DNA of 6,802 nt from Avoscillospira sp045589035 (lineage in GTDB: Bacteria; Bacillota; Clostridia; Oscillospirales; Oscillospiraceae), in NCBI GenBank assembly GCA_045589035.1, contig JAZNFJ010000031.1, forward strand, positions 1 through 6,802. Direction: 5' to 3'. Shown here one piece after another: positions 1-4,643 of the stretch. Both the position numbers and the translations under genes were made by a program. Within the stretch, counting starts at the first letter, position 1; the number at the start of each line of letters is the position of its first letter. Below the pieces are notes generated by a model, which saw only the letters and a program-made list of their open reading frames with translations, searched no databases and was not told where the DNA came from.

Positions 1-166
1 CAAGGGTTTTGGTGACCCGCGGGAGATGTCTCCGCCCTAAGAGCCGCCGCACGCGGCGGTTGGGCTCCGACACACCCGCCTGCGGGCGGGCGTCGAACTC
101 GCCGGATTTCTCGGCGCCCGGACGTCTGACCAAAAGAAAAGACCCGCGTGAGCGTCTCTTTTCTTT
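1..166. repeat. GC-rich palindromic region beyond the tRNA operon, no gene
   Basis: No convincing coding region is visible here. The stretch is a string of inverted repeats: CCGCCG 44-49 with CGGCGG 54-59 (extendable by GAG 41-43 with CTC 65-67), CCCGCC 75-80 with GGCGGG 85-90, CGCCG 100-104 with CGGCG 112-116, and an A/T-rich 12-bp stem at 131-168. Bases 7-27 match 164-184 at 20 of 21 positions, so the extreme left end repeats the 3' tail of tRNA-Lys. It could be a palindromic intergenic repeat family, the end of a tRNA-targeted insertion, or a remnant of a duplicated tRNA gene. The sequence alone does not decide between these. Confidence 0.5.
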
Positions 167-168
167 TG
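131..168 (-). terminator. Candidate terminator of the tRNA operon
   Basis: Read leftward, the DNA immediately after tRNA-Lys forms a 12-bp stem (168-157 with 142-131) around a 14-nt loop. Its 3' arm is a U-rich tract, and GAC 141-143 and GTC 154-156 offer an alternative inner register. This is the only hairpin plus U-run close behind the last tRNA, so it is the natural end of the operon. It is atypical because the stem is nearly all A-U and its 5' arm starts inside the encoded CCA. Confidence 0.45.
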
Positions 169-242
169 GTGACCCGCCGGAGATTCGAACTCCGGACACC
201 CTGCTTAAAAGGCAGGTGCTCTGCCGACTGAGCTAGCGGGTC
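167..242 (-). tRNA. tRNA-Lys (UUU)
   Basis: The minus strand folds as a complete cloverleaf: acceptor GACCCGC (242-236) pairs with GCGGGTC (177-171), followed by discriminator A and an encoded CCA at 169-167. The anticodon stem CCTGC/GCAGG carries the loop CTTTTAA, giving anticodon UUU for lysine. The T arm has the standard TTCGAAT loop. It is the last gene of the leftward tRNA operon, 5 nt after tRNA-Gln. The 3' end (acceptor strand plus ACCA) is repeated near the left edge of the window. Confidence 0.97.
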
Positions 243-247
243 ATATT

Positions 248-322
248 TGGCTGGGATGGCAGGATTCGAACCTACGCATGACGGAGTCAAAGTCCGTTGC
301 CTTACCGCTTGGCTACATCCCA
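248..322 (-). tRNA. tRNA-Gln (UUG)
   Basis: On the minus strand the acceptor TGGGATG (322-316) pairs with CATCCCA (258-252), followed by discriminator G and an encoded CCA (250-248). The anticodon loop is CTTTGAC, so the anticodon is UUG for glutamine. The U1-A72 acceptor end is typical of bacterial tRNA-Gln. It is the fourth gene of the operon, 52 nt after tRNA-His and 5 nt before tRNA-Lys. Confidence 0.97.
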
Positions 323-338
323 ATGTCCGTCAAAAGAC

Positions 339-367
339 CTTCAGCCCCGCCAAAGGCGAGGCTGAAG
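339..367 (-). other. Stem-loop in the His-Gln tRNA spacer
   Basis: CTTCAGCC (339-346) and GGCTGAAG (360-367) form a perfect 8-bp stem, with a further GCC/GGC pair possible inside the loop. Read leftward it is followed by a short TCTTTT run (336-331), so it may be a weak terminator or attenuator inside the operon, or a structured spacer that guides processing of the tRNA precursor. Confidence 0.4.
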
Positions 368-374
368 AGAAGAA

Positions 375-452
375 TGGGGTGGATGAAGGGATTCGAACCC
401 TCGGCCTCCAGAGCCACAATCTGGCGCGCTAACCAACTGCGCCACATCCACC
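375..452 (-). tRNA. tRNA-His (GUG)
   Basis: The minus strand gives a cloverleaf with acceptor GTGGATG (451-445) paired to CATCCAC (385-379), discriminator C, and an encoded CCA (377-375). The base at 452 supplies the extra 5' G(-1) that histidine tRNAs need for HisRS recognition, opposite C73. The anticodon loop ATTGTGG contains GUG for histidine. It is the third gene of the operon. Confidence 0.97.
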
Positions 453-500
453 ATATCCAATTTCTTGCCGCGCTGCACCGCAATGGCTTGCCCAAAAGGG

Positions 501-577
<77 letters not shown>

Positions 578-580
578 ATA

Positions 581-655
581 TGGAGCGGGTGAAGGGAGTC
601 GAACCCTCGTCCTCAGCTTGGAAGGCTGATGTACTAGCCGTTGTACGACACCCGC
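581..655 (-). tRNA. tRNA-Gly (UCC)
   Basis: The acceptor GCGGGTG (655-649) pairs with CACCCGC (591-585), followed by discriminator U, which is usual for bacterial tRNA-Gly, and an encoded CCA (583-581). The anticodon loop CTTCCAA gives UCC, reading GGA and GGG. It is the first gene of the leftward operon and lies about 40 nt downstream of the strong promoter at 695-723. Confidence 0.97.
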
Positions 656-694
656 GCGGCCCGCTGAGGGCATGCTGATGCAATCAGCTATAAG

Positions 695-723
695 ATAATA
701 GCATAAGAAAATTTCCATGTCAA
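695..723 (-). promoter_or_regulatory. Promoter of the tRNA operon
   Basis: On the minus strand there is a perfect -35 TTGACA (723-718), a 17-bp spacer, and -10 TATTAT (700-695) preceded by TGC, an extended -10. Transcription should start near 688, about 33 nt before tRNA-Gly. The near-consensus strength fits a stable-RNA operon. Confidence 0.85.
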
Positions 724-753
724 GGACTTTTTGGTGATTTGCCCGATTTCCAC

Positions 754-782
754 TTGCCTTTTTCTGGAATTTTCTGTATGAT
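754..782 (+). promoter_or_regulatory. Promoter of the PaaK/CapK-like gene
   Basis: A -35 of TTGCCT (754-759), a 17-bp spacer and a -10 of TATGAT (777-782) predict a start near 789. It is arranged back to back with the tRNA promoter: the two -35 boxes are about 30 bp apart. Confidence 0.6.
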
Positions 783-815
783 GTGGTCGTATGTTACCGA
801 TAGAAGGTGATCTTC

Positions 816-1871
816 ATGGATCTGAAGAAATTGTATATTGAAAAAGCGGTCTATCCTGCCATGACCCTGCTGCAGAAAAACCATGTTTCCGCATTCACCA
901 GGCAGCTGCAGGCCACAGAAACCATGGATGTGGATGACCGTGCCATCTGGCTGCGGCAGCAGATGTCCGAACTGCTGCTCTACTGCCGGGAGAATGTGCC
1001 GGCTTATTTTGACCTGCCCTTTACGGATCTGGAACTGCGCCGGGAACCTCTGGACTGTCTGCAGGCGGTGGATCCTGTGCCTCTGGATGAGTTCCTCAAC
1101 CAGACCCGGCAATATCTGTGCCCCAATGCGGATCTGGAGCATCTGCACCATGCCGTGCAGAACATCGGAGAGGAACAGCAGGCGAATCTCTATTATACCC
1201 AGGAGCAGGTGGCAAGATACGAAGCTGCCCGCTGGCGGGGTCTGAGCTGGTACGGCGTGACCTTTGGCAGCCCCAGCGTCCTTTTGTGGGATAAACCCCG
1301 GGATCCCTACTTCCTGCGGGAAGAGCCCTATATGCGAAACCGCCTGTCCATGTCCGTCTGCGCCATGACCGACCGAAGCATCCAGCCCATGCTGGAGGAG
1401 ATCGATGCTTTTGAGCCGGAGTACATCTCCGGCAGCGCCAATGCCCTTGGTATGCTGGCAGCAGGTATGGAGCGGACCGGTCTGCGGCTGCTGAAGCCTT
1501 TGAAGGTCGTTACCGTCACCCAGGGTGTGGCAGACGGAGCGCTGCGCCAGAAACTGCAGGAGGTGTTCGGCTGTCCTGTTGCCCAGAATTTGGGTGTGCG
1601 GACGGAGGGCATCGTGGCCTATATGTGCCCGGAAGGACACCTCCATGTGACAGCGGAAAACTGTTTTGTGGAGATCCTCGACCCACAGACATGGACGCCT
1701 GTGGCACCGGGAAAGCCGGGCCTTGTGGCGGTGACCGATCTGGTGGACCGCACCATGCCCCATCTGCGGGTGGTGCTGAACTTTATGGCGGTGCTGGATG
1801 ACAGTCCCTGTCCCTGCGGCCGGACTTTGCCTGTTCTCAAGCACCTCCGCGCCACCGCACCGATGGAATAA
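816..1871 (+). CDS. Short, degenerate PaaK/CapK-like (phenylacetate-CoA ligase family) protein
   Basis: The 351-residue product resembles the adenylate-forming family of phenylacetate-CoA ligase and CapK / coenzyme F390 synthetase-like proteins. Visible family landmarks are the helix EQVARYEAARWRG (130-142), YISGSANAL (203-211), the acidic motif region LGVRTEG with E264, a HLHVTAENCFVEILDP segment before VAVTDL, and CPCGR (332-336) near the end. Much that catalysis normally needs is missing: the Ser/Thr/Gly-rich ATP-binding loop expected before the EQV helix is not recognisable, the usual YG-x-(T/S)E becomes LGVRTE, the RYRTGD-type motif reads HLRVVLNFM, and the roughly 100-residue C-terminal subdomain is absent. 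Family members usually have about 430 residues. The start is the ATG at 816, because AAGGTGA (804-810) is correctly spaced for it and an in-frame GTG at 807 lies inside that site. It is probably a pseudoenzyme or has altered chemistry. Its substrate cannot be read from the sequence. Confidence 0.75.
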   Translation: MDLKKLYIEKAVYPAMTLLQKNHVSAFTRQLQATETMDVDDRAIWLRQQMSELLLYCRENVPAYFDLPFTDLELRREPLDCLQAVDPVPLDEFLNQTRQYLCPNADLEHLHHAVQNIGEEQQANLYYTQEQVARYEAARWRGLSWYGVTFGSPSVLLWDKPRDPYFLREEPYMRNRLSMSVCAMTDRSIQPMLEEIDAFEPEYISGSANALGMLAAGMERTGLRLLKPLKVVTVTQGVADGALRQKLQEVFGCPVAQNLGVRTEGIVAYMCPEGHLHVTAENCFVEILDPQTWTPVAPGKPGLVAVTDLVDRTMPHLRVVLNFMAVLDDSPCPCGRTLPVLKHLRATAPME

Positions 1872-1873
1872 GC

Positions 1874-1901
1874 AAAAAACCGCCCAAACGGGCGGTTTTT
1901 A
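1874..1901. terminator. Bidirectional intrinsic terminator
   Basis: AACCGCCC (1878-1885) and GGGCGGTT (1890-1897) form a perfect 8-bp stem with an AAAC loop, flanked by an A-run on the left and a T-run on the right. It can therefore end the rightward PaaK-like gene and the convergent leftward small gene. The stop codon of the small gene lies within the T-run side. Confidence 0.93.
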
Positions 1902-2099
1902 CTTTGCTAATTGTCGGTCTATTTCCTGAATCTGCCTTTGCAGCCGCTCCATAGCTTTTGTTAGACTTTTTCGCCGCAGACGCAGCTTGTCTTGCTCGGA
2001 TAAATACCACCGTTCTCCGGCATGGTCACAGGCATAGCAATCTTCCTCCTGGCAGCTTTGGCATGCTGCAGGCAGAGGAGTGGCTTCGATCCATTCCAT
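1899..2099 (-). CDS. Small Cys4 (zinc-ribbon-like) protein with helical tail, function unknown
   Basis: I do not recognise this 66-residue product as a named family. Its N-terminal half carries four cysteines in a C-x2-C-x4-C-x2-C pattern (Cys13, 16, 21, 24) followed by DHAGERW, which suggests a small metal-binding, probably zinc, knuckle. The rest (about residues 31-66) is highly charged and rich in Arg, Lys, Glu and Gln with regularly placed leucines, as expected of an amphipathic helix or short coiled coil. The ATG at 2099 is chosen because GAGGTG lies 5 nt upstream on the minus strand; a longer frame extends to 2156 but has no ribosome binding site and would run across the promoter. It is divergent from the HTH gene and could be its partner or target. 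The Cys pattern and helix would suit a nucleic-acid-binding or adaptor role, but that is inference. Confidence 0.7.
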   Translation of the reverse strand: MEWIEATPLPAACQSCQEEDCYACDHAGERWYLSEQDKLRLRRKSLTKAMERLQRQIQEIDRQLAK

Positions 2100-2127
2100 G
2101 ATAGCACCTCGCTTCTTTGTTGTGTAT

Positions 2128-2156
2128 AATATAGGCAAAAATTTGCTAATATCCAA
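2128..2156 (-). promoter_or_regulatory. Promoter of the Cys4 gene with a palindrome in its spacer
   Basis: On the minus strand, TTGGAT (2156-2151) and TATATT (2133-2128) are separated by 17 bp, predicting a start near 2121. The spacer contains the inverted repeat GCAAA/TTTGC (2135-2146), well placed for a repressor operator. The neighbouring HTH protein is the obvious candidate binder. Confidence 0.5.
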
Positions 2157-2161
2157 GGAGT

Positions 2162-2181
2162 AATATTAAGAAGATAATATT
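2162..2181. promoter_or_regulatory. Candidate operator, inverted repeat upstream of the HTH gene
   Basis: AATATTA (2162-2168) and TAATATT (2175-2181) form a perfect 7-bp inverted repeat with a 6-nt spacer, 24 bp before the HTH start codon. Two-fold symmetry of this size in an intergenic region next to a Cro/CI-type gene suggests an autoregulatory binding site. The region is A/T-rich, so a chance palindrome is possible. Confidence 0.35.
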
Positions 2182-2205
2182 CCTATCTACTGGAAAGTGT
2201 GGTGT

Positions 2206-2412
2206 ATGTCTGTGATTAGCTATGAGCCGCTGTGGCGCACAATGAAAGACCGTGGCATTACCAAATACACCTTGATCTATAAAATGGGCTTTAGTGCAAA
2301 CACGATTACCAATTTAAGGCGGAATAAGAGCATTACCATGAATACCTTGGAGAAGTTGTGTAAAGCATTGCAATGTATACCCAACGATATTATTGCGTTT
2401 ACAGAGGATTAA
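2206..2412 (+). CDS. Small Cro/CI (XRE)-type helix-turn-helix regulator
   Basis: The 68-residue product is essentially one helix-turn-helix domain of the small XRE/HTH_26 type: SYEPLWRTMKDRGITKYTLI (helix 1 and the start of helix 2), MGFSANTITNLRRNKSITM (turn and recognition helix), then TLEKLCKALQCIPNDIIAF (helices 4 and 5). No dimerisation, ligand-binding or protease domain follows, so it should act as a simple DNA-binding repressor or activator. The ATG at 2206 is preferred because GGAAAG (2192-2197) is 8 nt upstream; an in-frame GTG at 2197 overlaps that site. It is divergent from the Cys4 gene, and the shared region carries two inverted repeats, which suggests it controls itself and its neighbour. 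It ends at a strong terminator. Confidence 0.88.
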   Translation: MSVISYEPLWRTMKDRGITKYTLIYKMGFSANTITNLRRNKSITMNTLEKLCKALQCIPNDIIAFTED

Positions 2413-2413
2413 G

Positions 2414-2440
2414 CGCTCCTGCTTTGGCAGGGGCGTTTTT
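2414..2440 (+). terminator. Terminator of the HTH gene
   Basis: A 9-bp stem (2414-2422 with 2427-2435, one G-U pair) closes a TTTG loop and is followed by TTTTT (2436-2440). It starts two bases after the HTH stop codon. Its loop and 3' arm also contain the TTGGCA of a candidate typA promoter. Confidence 0.88.
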
Positions 2441-2452
2441 GGTTATTATAAT
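2424..2452 (+). promoter_or_regulatory. typA promoter P1, overlapping the terminator
   Basis: TTGGCA (2424-2429) and a perfect TATAAT (2447-2452) are separated by 17 bp, predicting a start near 2459 and a leader of about 98 nt. The -35 lies in the loop and 3' arm of the upstream terminator. The initial transcript would include the GACAGA/TCTGTC inverted repeat (2454-2459, 2470-2475). Confidence 0.55.
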
Positions 2453-2483
2453 GGACAGAAGGTAAAAAATCTGTCGAAACAGG

Positions 2484-2512
2484 TTGTATATTGAAAATCC
2501 CTGTGCTAAAAT
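2484..2512 (+). promoter_or_regulatory. typA promoter P2, extended -10
   Basis: TTGTAT (2484-2489), a 17-bp spacer and TAAAAT (2507-2512) preceded by TGC (2504-2506) make a good extended -10 promoter. A start near 2519 gives a leader of about 38 nt before the typA ATG. Confidence 0.6.
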
Positions 2513-2556
2513 TAATGATTGCGAGATATGCTGTAAAATCTAAGGGGGCCAAGGAA

Positions 2557-4374
2557 ATGGCACAGAAAAACATTCGAAACATTGCGATCATCGCCCATGT
2601 TGACCACGGCAAGACCACACTGGTGGACGAGCTGCTGAAGCAGGGCGGCGCATTCCGTGAAAATCAGGCACCGCAGGACCGGGTCATGGACTCCGGTGAT
2701 CTGGAGCGGGAGCGGGGTATTACCATTCTGGCGAAGAACACCGCGGTGCAGTATAAAGATACCAAAATCAACATCGTCGATACCCCGGGACATGCCGACT
2801 TCTCCGGCGAAGTGGAACGCATTCTGAAAATGGTCGATGGCGTTCTGCTGCTGGTGGATGCCGCAGAAGGTCCCATGCCCCAGACCAGATTTGTCCTGCA
2901 GAAGGCGTTGGAACTGGGTCACAAGGTCATCGTGGTGGTCAACAAGATCGACCGTCCCGATGCCCGTATCGAAGAAGTGGTGGAGGAAGTTCTGGAACTT
3001 CTGCTGGATCTGGATGCCACCCAGGAACAGTTTGACAGCCCCACCATCTTCTGCTCCGGCCGTCAGGGCATTTCTTCCTACTCTCCCAATGAAGAGGGCA
3101 AGGACATGATCCCTCTCTTTGAAACCATCGTCAACTATATCGATCCTCCCAAGGGCGAGGAGGACGGCCCTCTGCAGGTGCTGATCTCCTCCATCGACTA
3201 CAATGAGTTTGTGGGTCGTATCGCTGTGGGCCGTGTGGAGCGGGGTGTGATCAAGGCCAATCAGGAGATTGCTGTCTGCGATTACCACGACCCCGATATG
3301 AAGCAGAAAGCCAAGGTTGTGGCGCTGTATGAGTATACCGCCCATGGCCGCAGCCCCATTCAGGAGGCTGCTGCCGGTGAGATCGTGGCATTTTCCGGTA
3401 TTTCCGATATTACCATCGGCCGCACCATCTGCGCCCCCGATTCCATTGAGCCCCTGCCCTTTGTGAAGATCTCTGAGCCCACCATGGAGATGACCTTCTC
3501 CGTCAACGACTCTCCCTTTGCAGGCAAGGAAGGCAAGTTCGTCACCTCCCGCAACCTCCGCGACCGTCTGGAGCGGGAACTGCTGAAGGATGTATCCCTG
3601 CGGGTCACGGAGCAGGGCATGGATGCCTTCAATGTGGCAGGCCGCGGTGAAATGCACCTGTCCATCCTCATTGAAACCATGCGCCGGGAAGGCTATGAGT
3701 TCCAGGTTTCCACCCCCCATGTGCTGAACAAGGAAGTGGATGGCAAGCTGTGTGAGCCTATCGAGCGGCTGGTGGCAGATGTGCCGGAAAACTCCGTGGG
3801 CGCGGTCATCGACAAGCTGAGCCAGAGAAAGGGCGATCTGATCTCCATGACCCCTGTGGGCAGCCGTATGCGTCTGGAATTTCTGGTGCCTGCCCGTGGT
3901 CTGTTCGGCTACCGAAATGAATTTTTGACCGATACCAGAGGCGAGGGCATCATGGCCTCCGTGCTGGACGGCTATGCACCGCTGAAGGGCGAGATCGACC
4001 GCAGACCCAGCGGCTCTCTGGTGGCCTTTGAAAGCGGCGAAGCCTGTGCCTACGGTCTGTTCAATGCCCAGGACCGCGGAACTATGTTCATCGGTGCCGG
4101 TACCCCGGTCTATGCCGGTATGGTGGTGGGTCAGTGCAGCCGCAACGAGGATATGTCCGTCAACGTCTGCAAAAAGAAGCAGCTGACCAATATGCGTGCA
4201 TCCGGCTCCGACGAAGCCCTGCGGCTCACCAGCCCCAGAGTCATGAGCCTGGAGCAGTGCCTGGAATATCTGGCCGATGACGAACTGCTGGAGGTCACCC
4301 CCAAGACCCTCCGCATACGCAAGCGCATTCTGGACCATGCCGAGCGTATGAAGCACAACAAGGGCGGCAAATAA
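2557..4374 (+). CDS. typA: TypA/BipA ribosome-associated translational GTPase
   Basis: The 605-residue protein matches TypA/BipA in length (usually 600-615) and domain order. The GTPase domain has G1 AHVDHGKT (13-20), switch I RERGIT (51-56), G3 DTPGH (75-79), G4 NKID (129-132) and a G5 of SGR (167-169). An EF-Tu-like domain II follows (about 204-285), then an EF-G-like domain III (about 305-385), an EF-G V-like domain (about 400-480) and the BipA-specific C-terminal domain with KKKQLTNMRASGSDEA (539-554) and LRIRKRIL (585-592). Proteins of this family bind the 70S ribosome and help 50S assembly and stress or low-temperature adaptation. The ATG at 2557 is supported by AGGGGG (2543-2548) 8 nt upstream and by the usual family start; longer frames lack a ribosome binding site. 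The gene is monocistronic, with its own promoters and a very strong terminator. No key residue is missing. Confidence 0.97.
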   Translation: MAQKNIRNIAIIAHVDHGKTTLVDELLKQGGAFRENQAPQDRVMDSGDLERERGITILAKNTAVQYKDTKINIVDTPGHADFSGEVERILKMVDGVLLLVDAAEGPMPQTRFVLQKALELGHKVIVVVNKIDRPDARIEEVVEEVLELLLDLDATQEQFDSPTIFCSGRQGISSYSPNEEGKDMIPLFETIVNYIDPPKGEEDGPLQVLISSIDYNEFVGRIAVGRVERGVIKANQEIAVCDYHDPDMKQKAKVVALYEYTAHGRSPIQEAAAGEIVAFSGISDITIGRTICAPDSIEPLPFVKISEPTMEMTFSVNDSPFAGKEGKFVTSRNLRDRLERELLKDVSLRVTEQGMDAFNVAGRGEMHLSILIETMRREGYEFQVSTPHVLNKEVDGKLCEPIERLVADVPENSVGAVIDKLSQRKGDLISMTPVGSRMRLEFLVPARGLFGYRNEFLTDTRGEGIMASVLDGYAPLKGEIDRRPSGSLVAFESGEACAYGLFNAQDRGTMFIGAGTPVYAGMVVGQCSRNEDMSVNVCKKKQLTNMRASGSDEALRLTSPRVMSLEQCLEYLADDELLEVTPKTLRIRKRILDHAERMKHNKGGK

Positions 4375-4406
4375 GGGAATCCGGTTTGTGATTTTTGCTG
4401 ATTTTT

Positions 4407-4439
4407 GTCCCGGAAGCGGAAGCTTCCGGGACTTTTTTT
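4407..4439 (+). terminator. Strong intrinsic terminator of typA
   Basis: A perfect 11-bp stem (4407-4417 with 4422-4432) carries a GGAA tetraloop and is followed by seven Ts (4433-4439). A short direct repeat, TGATTTTTG at 4389-4397 and 4399-4407, precedes it. Readthrough into hppA should be low, so hppA depends on its own promoter. Confidence 0.96.
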
Positions 4440-4454
4440 CTCCTCTGCCGTTCA

Positions 4455-4483
4455 TTGACAGGGCAGTTATGATTTTTTATACT
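4455..4483 (+). promoter_or_regulatory. Promoter of hppA
   Basis: A perfect -35 TTGACA (4455-4460), a 17-bp spacer and -10 TATACT (4478-4483) predict a start at about 4490. That is where the first arm of the leader's possible closing stem begins. No second promoter is visible between the leader terminator and the hppA start. Confidence 0.85.
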
Positions 4484-4489
4484 TAGAAT

Positions 4490-4599
4490 ATAAATAGGGA
4501 TATGTGGTGGAGTCTGTCATAGGATCTTACGATCCTATTTATCCGAAATATGGCGAAATTCGGAGGCAGAATCTAAGGATTCTGCCTTTTTGCTTTTTT
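4490..4599 (+). ncRNA. Structured hppA leader, riboswitch- or attenuator-like, class unknown
   Basis: The predicted transcript starts with ATAAATAGG (4490-4498), which can pair over 9 bp with CCTATTTAT (4534-4542). That second arm can instead form a local hairpin, ATAGGATC 4519-4526 with GATCCTAT 4531-4538 (TTAC loop). A second hairpin, TCCGAA 4542-4547 with TTCGGA 4559-4564 around an 11-nt loop, directly abuts an intrinsic terminator (4564-4591). TCTGTC (4513-4518) can also pair with GGCAGA (4565-4570), the 5' arm of the terminator, and so act as an antiterminator. A strong promoter, mutually exclusive stems and a terminator before the start codon is the layout of transcription attenuation. 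I do not see the conserved core of the fluoride, purine, c-di-GMP, ZTP or T-box classes. An independent small RNA is the alternative. Confidence 0.6.
4564..4591 (+). terminator. Leader terminator upstream of hppA
   Basis: AGGCAGAATC (4564-4573) and GATTCTGCCT (4578-4587) form a perfect 10-bp stem with a TAAG loop, followed by TTTTT, then GC and six more Ts (4594-4599). It lies after the hppA promoter and 53 nt before the hppA start, so it can only act within the hppA leader transcript or on readthrough from typA. Confidence 0.9.
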
Positions 4600-4643
4600 C
4601 GGATGTCAGAAGCCTGTCCCTGAAAGAAAGGTAAGGTGATACT

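Noticed and set aside
831..844. 14-base identity TTGTATATTGAAAA between 831-844 and 2484-2497
   Set aside because: One copy is inside a coding region and the other in the typA promoter; it is A/T-rich, lacks extension on either side, and is best explained by chance.
720..1844. Long open frame antisense to the PaaK/CapK-like gene
   Set aside because: It has no ribosome binding site or family resemblance, is His/Gln-rich in the way expected of the reverse strand of GC-rich genes, and fully overlaps a gene with promoter, start signal and terminator.
2125..2130. Perfect TATAAT on the plus strand as the HTH promoter
   Set aside because: No acceptable -35 lies 16-18 bp upstream, and the same bases overlap the -10 of the opposite-strand promoter. 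The HTH promoter remains unassigned.
2491..2556. Upstream TTG (2491) or ATG (2515) as the typA start
   Set aside because: Neither has a ribosome binding site, both overlap promoter P2, and TypA proteins normally begin just before the NIAIIAHVDHGKT segment.
2512..4455. 647-codon open frame antisense to typA
   Set aside because: It mirrors the full length of typA, including its terminator, and its composition is that of a shadow frame; typA is unambiguous.
4490..4564. Known riboswitch classes for the hppA leader (fluoride, purine, T-box)
   Set aside because: The GATGG core and its pseudoknot partner of fluoride RNAs, the purine-aptamer junction, and the T-box GGUGG-ACC consensus could not be found by eye. 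A covariance search is needed to exclude diverged members.
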